In this document: positions 24,788 to 34,419 of the stretch, piece after piece
Layout of the letters: each line of letters starts with the position of its first letter
Numbering within the stretch: position 1 is the stretch's first letter
NCBI RefSeq assembly: GCF_900187505.1
Contig: NZ_FYDL01000003.1
Coordinates: 1 to 64,000, forward strand
Source of the DNA: Pseudomonas sp. Irchel s3h17
Lineage (GTDB): Bacteria > Pseudomonadota > Gammaproteobacteria > Pseudomonadales > Pseudomonadaceae
Direction of reading: 5' to 3'
Length of the DNA stretch: 64,000 nucleotides
Made by a program: the position numbers and the translations under genes
The notes under the pieces: generated by a model
What the model saw: the letters and a program-made list of their open reading frames with translations, nothing else
What the model was told of the DNA's origin: nothing
Databases searched by the model: none

Positions 24788-25042
24788 GCAGTCAAGAAGA
24801 AGCCGCCTATCCTGACCCTCACTCCCGAGCAGGAGAGCGAGGCCAATCGCAAGATCAAGCGCTTCATGGAGGATCGCTTCGAACTGGACCTGGGTTCGTT
24901 CGAAGCGGCCGAAATCCTTGAGCTGTTTACCCGCGAAATTGCTCCGCACTATTACAACAGGGCGATTTTCGATGTGCAGACACACCTCAAAGAGAGGTTT
25001 GAAAGCATCGAAAGCGACCTGTGGGCGCTCGAGAAGAACTGA
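24788..25042 (+). CDS. DUF2164 family small protein
   Basis: 84–85 residues; the reading frame begins at the ATG that directly follows the hisH stop. The sequence EANRKIKRFMEDRFELDLGSFEAAEILELFTREIAPHYYNRAI is the conserved DUF2164 core, followed by a helix with VQTHLKERFESIESDLWALE. Function unknown. Small, acidic–basic alternating, cytoplasmic. Its place inside the his operon is typical for Pseudomonas. The exact first base may be 24785, which is the A of the ATG (ATGGCAGTC). Confidence 0.85.
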   Translation, partial: AVKKKPPILTLTPEQESEANRKIKRFMEDRFELDLGSFEAAEILELFTREIAPHYYNRAIFDVQTHLKERFESIESDLWALEKN

Positions 25043-25084
25043 TTTCCGAGCCAAGCTGAACATTCAATTTTGAAGGTTTGCCAG

Positions 25085-25822
25085 ATGCTGATTATTCCCG
25101 CTATCGATCTCAAAGACGGTGCCTGTGTTCGTCTGCGCCAGGGCCGCATGGAAGATTCCACGGTGTTCTCCGATGACCCGGTGAGCATGGCTGCCAAGTG
25201 GGTGGAGGGCGGTTGCCGTCGTCTGCATCTGGTCGACCTGAACGGCGCCTTCGAAGGCCAGCCAGTCAACGGCGAAGTTGTCACCGCCATTGCCAAGCGC
25301 TACCCGAACCTGCCGATCCAGATCGGCGGCGGCATTCGCTCGCTGGAAACCATCGAACACTACGTCAAGGCTGGCGTGAGCTACGTGATCATCGGCACCA
25401 AGGCGGTGAAAGATCCGGCCTTTGTTGCCGAAGCCTGCCGCGCGTTTCCGGGCAAGGTTATCGTCGGCCTGGATGCCAAGGACGGCTTCGTTGCCACCGA
25501 TGGCTGGGCTGAAATCAGCACCGTGCAGGTGATTGACCTGGCCAAGCAGTTCGAAGCCGACGGCGTGTCCGCGATCGTTTACACCGACATCGCCAAAGAC
25601 GGCATGATGCAAGGCTGCAACGTGTCTTACACGGCAGCACTGGCCGCGGCGACGCGGATTCCAGTGATTGCATCCGGCGGTATCCACAACCTGGGTGACA
25701 TCAAGTCGCTGCTCGACGCCAAGGCGCCGGGGATCATCGGCGCGATCACCGGCCGGGCGATTTATGAAGGCACCCTCGATGTCGCCGAAGCGCAAGCTTT
25801 CTGCGATTCGTACAAAGGCTGA
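25085..25822 (+). CDS. hisA: phosphoribosylformimino-5-aminoimidazole carboxamide ribotide isomerase HisA
   Basis: 245 residues from ATG ([20 protein letters not shown]); an upstream in-frame TTG at 25070 is not needed. A (beta-alpha)8 barrel. The first catalytic Asp is in AIDLKDG (residue 8) and the second in [13 protein letters not shown] (about residue 130). The phosphate-binding glycines are IGGGIRS and [10 protein letters not shown]. It isomerises ProFAR to PRFAR, the substrate of HisHF. Confidence 0.97.
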   Translation: MLIIPAIDLKDGACVRLRQGRMEDSTVFSDDPVSMAAKWVEGGCRRLHLVDLNGAFEGQPVNGEVVTAIAKRYPNLPIQIGGGIRSLETIEHYVKAGVSYVIIGTKAVKDPAFVAEACRAFPGKVIVGLDAKDGFVATDGWAEISTVQVIDLAKQFEADGVSAIVYTDIAKDGMMQGCNVSYTAALAAATRIPVIASGGIHNLGDIKSLLDAKAPGIIGAITGRAIYEGTLDVAEAQAFCDSYKG

Positions 25823-25831
25823 GGACTCACC

Positions 25832-26602
25832 ATGGCGCTGGCCAAACGCATCATCCCTTGCCTGGACGTGGACAACGGCCGGGTCGTCAAAGGCGTGAAG
25901 TTCGAGAACATCCGTGACGCCGGCGACCCGGTGGAAATTGCCCGTCGCTACGACGAGCAAGGTGCCGACGAAATTACTTTTCTCGACATCACCGCCAGCG
26001 TCGATGGCCGCGACACCACATTGCATACCGTTGAGCGCATGGCCAGCCAGGTGTTCATCCCATTGACCGTGGGCGGTGGCGTGCGCACGGTGCAAGACAT
26101 TCGCAACCTGCTCAATGCCGGCGCGGACAAGGTCTCGATCAACACCGCCGCCGTGTTCAATCCTGAGTTCGTCGGTGAGGCCGCGCAGCATTTCGGCTCG
26201 CAGTGCATCGTCGTTGCCATCGACGCCAAGAAGGTTTCACTGCCGGGCGAAGCCCCGCGCTGGGAGATCTTCACCCATGGTGGTCGCAAACCTACCGGGC
26301 TGGATGCGGTGGAGTGGGCGAAGAAAATGGAAGGGCTGGGTGCCGGCGAAATCCTGCTGACCAGCATGGACCAGGACGGCATGAAAAACGGCTTCGACCT
26401 GGGCGTGACCCGCGCCATCAGTGATGCCCTGGGCATCCCGGTGATCGCCTCCGGCGGCGTCGGCAACCTGCAACACCTGGCCGACGGGATCATCGAAGGC
26501 CATGCCAGCGCGGTATTGGCGGCGAGTATTTTCCACTTCGGCGAATACACCGTCCCGGAAGCCAAGGCCTATATGGCGGCACGCGGCATCGTCATTCGGT
26601 AA
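25832..26602 (+). CDS. hisF: imidazole glycerol phosphate synthase subunit HisF (cyclase)
   Basis: 256 residues. A (beta-alpha)8 barrel that condenses PRFAR with ammonia to give imidazoleglycerol phosphate and AICAR. The catalytic Asp residues are in [15 protein letters not shown] (Asp11) and [17 protein letters not shown] (Asp130). The phosphate sites are [11 protein letters not shown] and [11 protein letters not shown]. Separated from hisA by nine bases, with a Shine–Dalgarno-like GAGGACT before the ATG. Last gene of the local his cluster. Confidence 0.98.
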   Translation: MALAKRIIPCLDVDNGRVVKGVKFENIRDAGDPVEIARRYDEQGADEITFLDITASVDGRDTTLHTVERMASQVFIPLTVGGGVRTVQDIRNLLNAGADKVSINTAAVFNPEFVGEAAQHFGSQCIVVAIDAKKVSLPGEAPRWEIFTHGGRKPTGLDAVEWAKKMEGLGAGEILLTSMDQDGMKNGFDLGVTRAISDALGIPVIASGGVGNLQHLADGIIEGHASAVLAASIFHFGEYTVPEAKAYMAARGIVIR

Positions 26603-26668
26603 AGGCCGGTGGACAGTATGGCGGGCTCAAGGCAAGCTTGGGCACGCCATGGATTCCGGTAGCCCGAC

Positions 26669-27424
26669 ATGCTCAGACGTTTGCTCTTCGTTCTCGCCAG
26701 TGCTTCGTTACTGCTTGCCACTGCTGTACAAGCGGCAGAAAAAACCAACCCCGACCTGGTGTTGCTGACGGAAAACTTCCCGCCTTACAACATGGCGAAA
26801 AACGGCAAGAACTTCGCTCAGGATGAGAATATCAATGGCATTGCCGTGGATATCGTCCGCGAGATCTGCAAGCGCGCTAACGTCACCTACAGCCTGACAC
26901 TGCGTTTCCCCTGGGAGCGTATCTACAAGCTCGCCCTCGAGAAACCTGGCTATGGCGTGTTCGTCATGGCGCGCCTGCCGGACCGCGAGAAACTCTTCAA
27001 ATGGGTTGGCCCGTTGGGGCCGGACGACTGGGTCATGCTGGCCAAGGCGGACAGCAAGATCGTTCTGGAGTCCCTGGAGCAGGCGCGCAAATACAAGATA
27101 GGCGCCTACAAGGGCGATGCGATTGCCGAAACCCTGTCCAAGCAAGGCATGGCACCGATCGTGGTGCTGCGCGATCAGGACAATGCGAAGAAGCTGGTCA
27201 ACGGCCAGATCGATTTGTGGGCCACTGGCGACCCCGCCGGGCGTTACCTGGCGCGCCAGGAAGGCGTGACCGGCCTCAAGACCGTGCTGCGGTTCAACAG
27301 TGCCGAGCTGTACCTGGCACTGAACAAGGACGTGCCGGACGAGGTGGTCGCCAGGCTTCAGGCCGCGCTGGATCAGTTGCGCAAGGAAGGCGTGGTGGAC
27401 GAGATCATGGCGCGCTATCTGTAG
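26669..27424 (+). CDS. periplasmic solute-binding protein of the amino-acid type
   Basis: 251 residues with a signal peptide (MLRRLLFVLASASLLLATAVQA). The mature part has LVLLTENFPPYNMAK, the NGIAVDIVREICKRANVTY box and the domain-2 sequence IGAYKGDAIAETLSKQG. These are features of SBP_bac_3 (PF00497) proteins that lack the rest of an ABC transporter nearby. The segment LRFPWERIYKLALEKPGYGVFVMARLPDREKLFKWVGP is typical of the orphan subgroup in Pseudomonas. Ligand unknown. Its 3' end overlaps the convergent protease gene by 20 bases. Confidence 0.82.
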   Translation: MLRRLLFVLASASLLLATAVQAAEKTNPDLVLLTENFPPYNMAKNGKNFAQDENINGIAVDIVREICKRANVTYSLTLRFPWERIYKLALEKPGYGVFVMARLPDREKLFKWVGPLGPDDWVMLAKADSKIVLESLEQARKYKIGAYKGDAIAETLSKQGMAPIVVLRDQDNAKKLVNGQIDLWATGDPAGRYLARQEGVTGLKTVLRFNSAELYLALNKDVPDEVVARLQAALDQLRKEGVVDEIMARYL

Positions 27425-28652
27425 CAATTGCCTCGACATTCCCCAGTGTCGCGCTCAGGTATACGCCCTGCATGAATACGTTGTTCAATGTTGCCCTGGT
27501 CAGGTTCTGTTGCCGGTTTTCAACACCGATGATGCAGAGCGACCAGGCACCGTTTGCTGGACCGATTTCAGTATTGATATAGGCGTCTGTAGTGTCGATT
27601 GCGGCGCTGTAATTATCGGGGATCTTGCAATCTCTGGCGTTCCGGACCGCTTTGTAGCGATAGAAGGGCGTCTCGAGTGAAAACCCGAATTCCCAGGTAG
27701 GCAGCACGATCTGTCCATCCTCACGTTGCGATCTATGAACGTATGACTGGAAACTCCAGGGCGCCGTTACGATCAGGTCGACCGGTTCCAGCGAACAGTC
27801 CGGCCCATTACTGGTGAAGACGCCATCAATAAAACAGCTGTGCAGGAAGTTGGCAGAGTAGCTGTAGTTGAATCGGGCGGCCTCGCAGGAAGTTGAGTTT
27901 TCGCAGCCCGGCGACGATGGATCCATGCGGGAAGTGATGACTTTGCTGACGATGCCGGTGATTTCGTTGGTGCCACGGTTCAGCATCGGGCTGCCGGAAC
28001 TGCCGGCGCGAAGGTCGCAACGATTTCTCATGGCCAAAGGGAAAACCCCGGGGTAATCGATGAAGGTTCCAGCAGTTTGTTCAGCGCAAGCACTCAATCG
28101 AAGCCCCTGTTCGGCAAAGCCGACAGGTGCGCCGATATTGAGTACATCATGGCTTTCGTAGGATTGATGGGATGCCAGCTTGAGTGGGTTGACCCCGGCC
28201 TGTATCAGCGACGCCAATGTCGCGTCGACCTCGAGTACTGCAAGATCGGTCCCGACCAGACTGCTCCATCGGGCGGTCCGGATGGCGTATCGGCGCTTAC
28301 GCTGTGGCGTGTCATGAAAGTAGTGGAAGGTGACGCTGGCTTTCAAAGGCAGATGGGTCCGCGCCGAACCGTACTGAAAGAGCACGCAATGACCGCTGGT
28401 GAGCAGGTAAGCAGGGCCGGTGGCTTGGCCTTGCCTGTTTCGCGTATCCAGTAGAACGGCGCTGCAGGTCTCGCCCGATTGGAGACTGAGTCGTCCCACA
28501 CCGCTCCAGATTTCATAAAAATGCTCACTGTTTTGCAGGGCTCTTGACGGTGAATCGTTGACGGCGCCTTCGCCCAGGTCGCGGGCCTGCACTGCGGAAA
28601 TAGCCAGCAGGCCCATCAGGCCTGCGAAGCAAAGGAAGCTGAGGTATTTCAT
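27405..28652 (-). CDS. exported trypsin-like serine protease
   Basis: 415 residues from the second ATG, which has AAGGA six bases upstream; the ATG two codons earlier sits directly on that site. Signal peptide MKYLSFLCFAGLMGLLAISAVQA. The catalytic triad of S1 proteases is visible: His in AYLLTSGHCVL, Asp in VGTDLAVLEV, Ser in RAGSSGSPML. About ten Cys residues suggest disulfides. The C-terminal ~150 residues are an unrecognised beta-rich domain (APWSFQSYVHRSQREDGQ...). Periplasmic or secreted; target unknown. The 3' end overlaps the convergent binding-protein gene. Confidence 0.78.
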   Translation of the reverse strand: MKYLSFLCFAGLMGLLAISAVQARDLGEGAVNDSPSRALQNSEHFYEIWSGVGRLSLQSGETCSAVLLDTRNRQGQATGPAYLLTSGHCVLFQYGSARTHLPLKASVTFHYFHDTPQRKRRYAIRTARWSSLVGTDLAVLEVDATLASLIQAGVNPLKLASHQSYESHDVLNIGAPVGFAEQGLRLSACAEQTAGTFIDYPGVFPLAMRNRCDLRAGSSGSPMLNRGTNEITGIVSKVITSRMDPSSPGCENSTSCEAARFNYSYSANFLHSCFIDGVFTSNGPDCSLEPVDLIVTAPWSFQSYVHRSQREDGQIVLPTWEFGFSLETPFYRYKAVRNARDCKIPDNYSAAIDTTDAYINTEIGPANGAWSLCIIGVENRQQNLTRATLNNVFMQGVYLSATLGNVEAIATDSAP

Positions 28653-28756
28653 GTCCATTCCTTGGTGATGAAATTCAGGGTGAGCGCTATCGTGGCACTC
28701 GGCGGTGTACCGGCAGGTATAAATAGTTATCGCGAAATGGAGTGGGCTGCGAGGAA

Positions 28757-29554
28757 TTACCGGGCGTTCGGGAGGCGGTACTGGCCATCCTTGCCGTGCG
28801 CTGCCGTTGCACGATTGCCGCGCACGCTGATCATCTGTTTGATATCGATCCAGTCAATGCTCTGAGCCTTGAGCCTGGGCAGCTCGCGCTCCAGCACCGC
28901 CAGGGTCTGCGGATAGGGATGGCCGATCATCACCGCCGAGCCTTGCTTGCGCGCCAGGCTGATGGCGGTTTGCAGCTGCGTGTAGATCGCCGCCTCGGTG
29001 CGCTCGTCATCGAGGAACACATCCCGCGACACGCTGGCCAACCCGATCTTCTGTGCCTCGGCAGCGGCAACGGTCTGCGCGCTGGTACGGCTGTCCACAA
29101 AGAATTTATGCCGCTGCTGCAGCTCGGCCATCAACCAGGTCATGGCCGGTCGCTGGGCGGTCATGCGGCTGCCCATGTGGTTGTTGATGCCTGCGGTGTA
29201 AGGCACGGCCTTGAACGCCGCATCCAGGCGTTTCTCAAGTTCTTCAACGGACAGCTCGGGGTGCCAGGCGAACGGGCCGGTGGCCGGGTCCATGGGCATG
29301 TGCAGGATGACGATTTTACCGGCGCGGTGGGCTTCCCGGGCAAATTCGGCGGCGTGGGGCGTGTCGGGCATGATGGCGGCGGTTACCGGGCCGGGTAGCG
29401 CCAGCACGCGACGATCGCGGGGTAGGTTCTGCCCCAGGTCATCGATGATCAGGCTCAGGTAAGCCTTGTGCGGTGTCGAGCCGGGCAGGGTGGGCGCTGC
29501 CTGAACAGCGCCCGCCAGGCAGCACCACAACCCCAGCCATAACCGCCAGTGCAT
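28757..29554 (-). CDS. divergent polysaccharide deacetylase (YibQ/DUF610 type)
   Basis: 265 residues with a signal peptide (MHWRLWLGLWCCLAGAVQA). The fold is that of NodB-type deacetylases. YLSLIIDDLGQN holds the metal/catalytic Asp pair, HMPMDPATGPFAW follows, and NNHMGSRMT carries the conserved His. FFVDSRTSAQTVAA and IGHPYPQTLAVLERELP complete the family pattern. It lies in the periplasm and directly follows ctpA (two bases apart), in the usual envC–ctpA–yibQ order. Role in cell-wall or exopolysaccharide trimming is inferred; the natural substrate is not known. Confidence 0.88.
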   Translation of the reverse strand: MHWRLWLGLWCCLAGAVQAAPTLPGSTPHKAYLSLIIDDLGQNLPRDRRVLALPGPVTAAIMPDTPHAAEFAREAHRAGKIVILHMPMDPATGPFAWHPELSVEELEKRLDAAFKAVPYTAGINNHMGSRMTAQRPAMTWLMAELQQRHKFFVDSRTSAQTVAAAEAQKIGLASVSRDVFLDDERTEAAIYTQLQTAISLARKQGSAVMIGHPYPQTLAVLERELPRLKAQSIDWIDIKQMISVRGNRATAAHGKDGQYRLPNAR

Positions 29555-29555
29555 C

Positions 29556-30863
29556 TTAGCGATTGCGGGTGATGCTCAGGCCTTTGAGCAGGCTCAGCGC
29601 CTGGGCCAGTTGGTAGTCGTCATCCTGCGGCATCGGCTTGGCCTTGCCGGCAGAGCCGCTTGGCTTGTCGGCGCCGCCGTTGCCATTGCCCAGGTGACCT
29701 TGCAGGTCGGCTTCCTTGAAGTACTCGCCGTCCTGCTCGCTGGTGATCTTGGCTTTGCGCACTTCGATGTCCGGGACGATGCCCTGGGCCTGGATCGAGC
29801 GCCCGTTCGGGGTGAAGTACAGCGCGGTGGTGATCTTCAGTGCGCGGTCGTTGTTCAGGGGCAGTACGGTTTGCACCGAGCCTTTGCCGAAGCTGGTAGT
29901 GCCCATCACGACCGCGCGCTTCTGATCCTGCAGGGCGCCGGCAACAATTTCCGAGGCCGAGGCGCTGCCGCCGTTGATCAATACGACCAGCGGTACCGCT
30001 TCGCTTTCATCCTTGCCCGTGGCCGAGAAGCGCAGCTCGGAGTTGGCGATGCGGCCCTTGGTGTAAACGATCAGGCCTTTGGTGATGAAGTGGTCGACCA
30101 CCTCCACCGCCGATTGCAGCACGCCGCCCGGGTTGTTACGCAGGTCGAGCACAATGCCTTTGAGCTTCTTGCCGTTTTCCTTGCGCAGCTTGGCCAGGGC
30201 CTGGGAGACCTCTTCGCCGGTCTTAACCTGGAACTGGGTGATGCGGATGTAGCCGTAGCCCGACTCCAGCAACTGGGCCTTCACGCTTTTGACCTGGATG
30301 GTCGCGCGGGTCAGGGTGACGTCAAACGGCGTACCGCCGTCGCGCACCAGGGTCAGGGTGATCTTCTCGCCGATCTTGCCGCGCATCTTGTCCACGGCTT
30401 CGGTCATGCTCTGGCCGCGAGTGGGCTGGCCGTTGATCTTGACGATGAAGTCGCCGGCCTGGATGCCGGCCTTGGAAGCCGGGGTGTCGTCGATGGGCGA
30501 TACGACCTTGATGAAGCCGTCTTCAGCGCCGATTTCGATGCCCAGGCCGCCGAACTCGCCACTGGTGCTTTCCTGCAGGTCGGCGAAGTCTTCCGGCCCC
30601 AGGTAGGCCGAGTGCGGGTCGAGGTTGCCGAGCATGCCCTTGATGGCATTTTCCAGCAGCGTCTTGTCGTCGACCGGTTCGACATAGGCGGCCTTGATCC
30701 GGTCCATTACCTCGGCGAAGGTGCGCAGTTCGTCCAGCGGCAATGGCGCCTTGGTCGTCGCGGCCGAGGCCGACGAGGCAGGTTCAGCGGCAAACGCCAG
30801 AGGCGCACCGATCACCAGAGCGATCGTCAGGGCCAGCGAGGTAAGGCGGGACAGATGCAGCAT
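29556..30863 (-). CDS. ctpA: carboxy-terminal processing protease, S41 family
   Basis: 435 residues from the ATG preceded by CAGGAG (the frame extends upstream without a good start). Signal peptide LALTIALVIGAPLAFA. Then an N-terminal helical domain, the PDZ domain (GLGIEIGAEDGFIKVVSPIDDTPA... GDFIVKINGQP) and the S41 catalytic core with the Ser in NGGSASASEIVAGAL and Lys in GTTSFGKGSVQ. A linker rich in Gly/Pro/Lys precedes the C terminus. Periplasmic. It degrades cell-wall hydrolases and lipoproteins, so its neighbour envC fits functionally. Confidence 0.93.
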   Translation of the reverse strand: MLHLSRLTSLALTIALVIGAPLAFAAEPASSASAATTKAPLPLDELRTFAEVMDRIKAAYVEPVDDKTLLENAIKGMLGNLDPHSAYLGPEDFADLQESTSGEFGGLGIEIGAEDGFIKVVSPIDDTPASKAGIQAGDFIVKINGQPTRGQSMTEAVDKMRGKIGEKITLTLVRDGGTPFDVTLTRATIQVKSVKAQLLESGYGYIRITQFQVKTGEEVSQALAKLRKENGKKLKGIVLDLRNNPGGVLQSAVEVVDHFITKGLIVYTKGRIANSELRFSATGKDESEAVPLVVLINGGSASASEIVAGALQDQKRAVVMGTTSFGKGSVQTVLPLNNDRALKITTALYFTPNGRSIQAQGIVPDIEVRKAKITSEQDGEYFKEADLQGHLGNGNGGADKPSGSAGKAKPMPQDDDYQLAQALSLLKGLSITRNR

Positions 30864-30894
30864 GTCGAACGAACTCCTGAATGAGAGGGTGCGC

Positions 30895-32181
30895 TTATCC
30901 TTGCGCACGGCACCACTGCGCTGGATCACTCGGGTGACCCTGCTGGCGAATGGCAAAATACAGCGCGGGCGTATCCTGGCCGCCACTGTTACCGACAGTG
31001 GAGATGGACTCGCCAGCCTTGACCACATCGCCCGCCGACTTCAGCAGGGTCTGATTGTGGCCGTACAAACTCAAATAACCGTTGCCGTGGTCGAGAATGA
31101 CCAACAGGCCCGCGCCGCGCAACCAGTCGGCAAACACCACGCGACCACCATGGACAGCATGGACCTGGCTACCGGCCGAAGCGCTGATCATCACGCCATC
31201 CCACTTGGCCCGGGCATCGTCGCCGCGACTTTCGCCGAAGCGTGCCAGCAATCGACCATCAACCGGCCAGGGAAGTTTTCCCCGGGTTGACCCAAAAGGA
31301 CCACCAAAGGTTTCACCAGCGCTTGAAACCAGTGCGCCGGGCGTTGAGCGGGCGGGTTTGCGTGGGGCGTCAGTGGCGTCCGCCTGAGCCTCACGTAAAC
31401 GCTTTTTTTCGGCTTCCTGCTGGGCGATCAGCGCTTTTTGCCGCGCTTCTTCTGCCTCCCGGGCCTGGCGAGCCAGGGTTTCCTCGATGGTTTTGAGGAC
31501 TTTGGACAGGTCGGCCTGGTCCTGCTCGCGGGCCTGCAGCTTCTGGTCGCGGGCTTTCACGTCGCTGTTGAGCTTGGCCAGGACTTGCTGGCGCTCCTTG
31601 CGGACTTTCTCGAGTTCGTCGCGCTGGCTGTCGAGGCTGCTTTTCTGTACCAGCAACTGGGCTTGTTGCAGGGCTATATCCTGCTCGACGTTGGCCAGTT
31701 GGCGCAGGGTTTCGTTGAAGTTCTTCAGCTGTTCCAGGCGGGCCTGGCTCAGGTAGTCGTAATAGGTGAGGGTGCGAGCGAATTTCTCGGGGTCCTGCTG
31801 GTTGAGCAGCAGCTTGAGATACTCCTGGCGGCCGTTCTGGTAGGCCGCGCGAGCCTGGGTGGCAATCAGTTGTTGCTGTTCAGTGCGCGCGCTCTGGAGT
31901 TTTTTTTTCTCGGTATCGAGTCGCTGCAGCTCGGATTCGCTCTTTTTCATCTCTTTTTGCAGGGCATCGACCTGCTTCTCGAGCTTGCCCATCTCGGTCT
32001 CGGTGCCCTTGAGGTCTTTCTGCACGCCGGACTTTTCTTCCTGCAGCTTGCCCAGCAGCTTTTTCAGCTCGGTAATGTCCTGACGCGTAGCGTCCAACTG
32101 TTGTTGGGTTTGCGCGCGCTCGTCAGCAAAAGCCGGTTGGAGCAGGCAGGTCAGGGCGAGGGCAATCAGGACGCGTAGCAT
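30895..32181 (-). CDS. envC: murein hydrolase activator EnvC
   Basis: About 428 residues from the ATG MLRVLIALALT; a GTG five codons earlier is in frame. Signal peptide ending AFA. The long coiled coil (roughly residues 20–255) is seen as QQQLDATRQDITELKKLLGKLQEE and ETLARQAREAEEARQ. The C-terminal LytM/M23 domain is degenerate: ARAKWDGVMISA lacks the HxxxD metal His and ALYFAIRQQG replaces the HxH motif. EnvC proteins therefore do not cut peptidoglycan but activate amidases AmiA/AmiB at the septum, held by FtsEX. Codons for the Lys/Glu/Gln coil give the gene its character. Confidence 0.92.
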   Translation of the reverse strand: MLRVLIALALTCLLQPAFADERAQTQQQLDATRQDITELKKLLGKLQEEKSGVQKDLKGTETEMGKLEKQVDALQKEMKKSESELQRLDTEKKKLQSARTEQQQLIATQARAAYQNGRQEYLKLLLNQQDPEKFARTLTYYDYLSQARLEQLKNFNETLRQLANVEQDIALQQAQLLVQKSSLDSQRDELEKVRKERQQVLAKLNSDVKARDQKLQAREQDQADLSKVLKTIEETLARQAREAEEARQKALIAQQEAEKKRLREAQADATDAPRKPARSTPGALVSSAGETFGGPFGSTRGKLPWPVDGRLLARFGESRGDDARAKWDGVMISASAGSQVHAVHGGRVVFADWLRGAGLLVILDHGNGYLSLYGHNQTLLKSAGDVVKAGESISTVGNSGGQDTPALYFAIRQQGHPSDPAQWCRAQG

Positions 32182-32237
32182 AGAGGCGGGCGACACCGGG
32201 AGAAAAAAGACAGCCTAGTATGCCCGCCATGAACCGC

Positions 32238-32275
32238 AAAAAAAACGCCTCAAAGCCAACTGCTTTGAGGCGTTC
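32238..32275 (-). terminator. rho-independent terminator after gpmI
   Basis: The minus strand reads AACGCCTCAAAGC/GCTTTGAGGCGTT with loop AGTTG, followed by a T-run. It lies between gpmI and envC on the same strand, so the two are separate transcripts. Confidence 0.85.
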
Positions 32276-32320
32276 GTCATAAAAAGCGGTTTATCGCCCT
32301 TTATTGAAGCGTTTTGAGCG

Positions 32321-33850
32321 TTAAACCAGGATCGAGGTGCCGGTCATCTCGGCAGGCTTTTCTAATCCCAGCAGCTTGAGCATGGTCGGAGCCACGTCGG
32401 CCAGTACGCCGCCTTCGCGGACCTTGAGGTCGCGCTTGCCGAAATAGATGAACGGCACAGGTTCCGTGGTGTGGGCCGTGTGGGCCTGGCCGGTGGACTC
32501 GTCGGACATTTGCTCGACGTTGCCATGGTCGGCCGTGATCAACGCTTCGCCGCCGACTTTTTCCAGTGCTTCGACGATGCGACCCACGCACAGGTCCAGG
32601 CATTCAACGGCTTTGACCGCAGCCTCGAACACGCCGCTGTGGCCGACCATGTCGCCGTTGGCGTAGTTGACCACGATCACGTCGTAACGCTGGTGTTCGA
32701 TGGCATCGACGATCTTGTCGGTGACTTCAGGTGCACTCATCTCAGGCTGCAGGTCGTAGGTCGCGACTTGCGGTGAAGGGATCAGGATGCGCTCTTCGCC
32801 CGGGAACGGTTCTTCACGACCGCCGGAGAAGAAGAAGGTCACGTGGGCGTATTTCTCGGTTTCGGCAATGCGCAGCTGGGTCTTGCCGTTCTTCGCCAGG
32901 TAGTCGCCCAGTACGTTTTCCAGGCTGCCCGGGGCAAAGGCCGACGGCGCCGGGATGCTGGCGGCGTATTGGGTCAGCATGACAAAACCGGCCAGTTTTG
33001 GCTGGCGAGCACGTTCGAACTCCTTGAACCCGTCTTCGACGAACACGCGGGTCAGTTCGCGGGCGCGGTCTGCGCGGAAGTTCATGAACACCACGGCGTC
33101 GCCATCTTCGATTTTCACCGGCTCGCCAATGGTGGTGGCCTTGACGAATTCGTCGCTTTCGCCGCGTTCGTAGGCGGCTTGCAGGCCTTCCTGGGCGGTG
33201 GCGGCGTTGAACTCACCCTTGCCGTCAACGATCAGGTTGTAGGCCTGGGAGACGCGATCCCAGCGGTTGTCGCGGTCCATGGCGAAGTAGCGACCCACCA
33301 GGGTGGCGATGCGGCCCTTGCCTAGGGTCCTGAAGGTTTCGTCCAGCAGCTCGATCGACGATTGGGCGCTTTTCGGTGGCGTATCACGGCCATCGAGGAA
33401 GGCGTGCAGGTAGATCTTCTCGGCGCCGCGCTTGAAGGCCAGCTCGGCCATGGCAATCAGGTGGTCCTGGTGGCTGTGAACGCCGCCGTCGGACAGCAGG
33501 CCCATGAAGTGCACGGCCTTGCCAGCGGCAACGGCCTTGTCCACGGCTGCGCAGATGGTCGGGTTCTCGAAGAACTCGCCGTCGCGGATCGCTTTGGTCA
33601 CGCGGGTGAAGTCCTGGTACACCACGCGGCCGGCGCCGAGGTTCATGTGGCCGACTTCCGAGTTGCCCATTTGCCCGTCCGGCAGGCCGACGTCCATGCC
33701 CGAGCCCGAGATCAGGCCATTCGGTACAGTGGCGTACAACCGGTCGAGGACCGGCTTCCTGGCCGCGAAGATGGCGTTGGACTCCTGGCTCTCACTGTGA
33801 CCGAAGCCATCGAGAATCATCAGGACCAAAGGTTTAGGCGTGGTAGGCAT
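32321..33850 (-). CDS. gpmI: 2,3-bisphosphoglycerate-independent phosphoglycerate mutase
   Basis: 509 residues from the [18 protein letters not shown]; a GTG three codons earlier is in frame. It interconverts 3- and 2-phosphoglycerate with two Mn2+ ions. The catalytic phosphoserine lies in [19 protein letters not shown] (about residue 62), and the first metal Asp in [10 protein letters not shown]. The remaining metal ligands are in [24 protein letters not shown] and [13 protein letters not shown]. Cytoplasmic glycolysis and gluconeogenesis. The order gpmI–envC–ctpA on the minus strand is conserved in pseudomonads. Confidence 0.97.
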   Translation of the reverse strand: MPTTPKPLVLMILDGFGHSESQESNAIFAARKPVLDRLYATVPNGLISGSGMDVGLPDGQMGNSEVGHMNLGAGRVVYQDFTRVTKAIRDGEFFENPTICAAVDKAVAAGKAVHFMGLLSDGGVHSHQDHLIAMAELAFKRGAEKIYLHAFLDGRDTPPKSAQSSIELLDETFRTLGKGRIATLVGRYFAMDRDNRWDRVSQAYNLIVDGKGEFNAATAQEGLQAAYERGESDEFVKATTIGEPVKIEDGDAVVFMNFRADRARELTRVFVEDGFKEFERARQPKLAGFVMLTQYAASIPAPSAFAPGSLENVLGDYLAKNGKTQLRIAETEKYAHVTFFFSGGREEPFPGEERILIPSPQVATYDLQPEMSAPEVTDKIVDAIEHQRYDVIVVNYANGDMVGHSGVFEAAVKAVECLDLCVGRIVEALEKVGGEALITADHGNVEQMSDESTGQAHTAHTTEPVPFIYFGKRDLKVREGGVLADVAPTMLKLLGLEKPAEMTGTSILV

Positions 33851-34004
33851 AGATTCCACTCGTGGCTGAGTTAAAAAAGGGGCGATGGAAAAGGGAGTGG
33901 CAGTTTAAAGCGAAGTTCCGGTGCCGTCACCGCCGGACGGGGTTTGGCCCACCATAGTGGCTGTGTATACTGGCCGACATTTTAACGCCCTGGAACCTCC
34001 TTCG

Positions 34005-34418
34005 ATGGTTGATCACCTGATTGCATTTGCCACTACCCACTATCTGCTTGTCGGCATCTTCGCCGTTCTGCTGGCGTTGCTGATCGCCCACGAGATGAAA
34101 GGCGGCGGCCGCAGCCTGAGCACCGGCGAGCTGACCGGGCTGGTCAACAAAGACACAGGCGTGGTGATCGACATTCGTTCGAGCAAGGATTTCGCCGCCG
34201 GGCATATTGTTGGCGCGTTGAACATTCCTCACGACAAACTGGCTGCTCGCGTGGGCGAACTGGAAAAACACAAGGCCAAGACCATCATCCTGGTCGACGC
34301 CATGGGCCAGACCTCCGGTACCCACGCTCGCGAGCTGATGAAGTCCGGCTTCACCGCCGCCAAGCTGTCCGGTGGGATCTCCAGCTGGAAAGCCGACAAC
34401 CTGCCGTTGGTGAAGTGA
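34005..34418 (+). CDS. membrane-anchored rhodanese-like protein without catalytic Cys
   Basis: 137 residues from the ATG at 34005 (MVDHLIAFATTHYL); the frame continues upstream without a good start. One N-terminal membrane helix (LLVGIFAVLLALLIAHEM) anchors a cytoplasmic rhodanese domain: DIRSSKDFAAGHIVGALNIPHDKLA, KTIILVDAMGQTSGTHA and LSGGISSWKADNLPLVK. The loop in which sulfurtransferases carry the nucleophile Cys reads VDAMGQTSG here, so no active Cys is present. It resembles E. coli YibN, which lies in the same place before grxC and secB. A binding or scaffolding role is likely. Confidence 0.82.
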   Translation: MVDHLIAFATTHYLLVGIFAVLLALLIAHEMKGGGRSLSTGELTGLVNKDTGVVIDIRSSKDFAAGHIVGALNIPHDKLAARVGELEKHKAKTIILVDAMGQTSGTHARELMKSGFTAAKLSGGISSWKADNLPLVK

Positions 34419-34419
34419 T

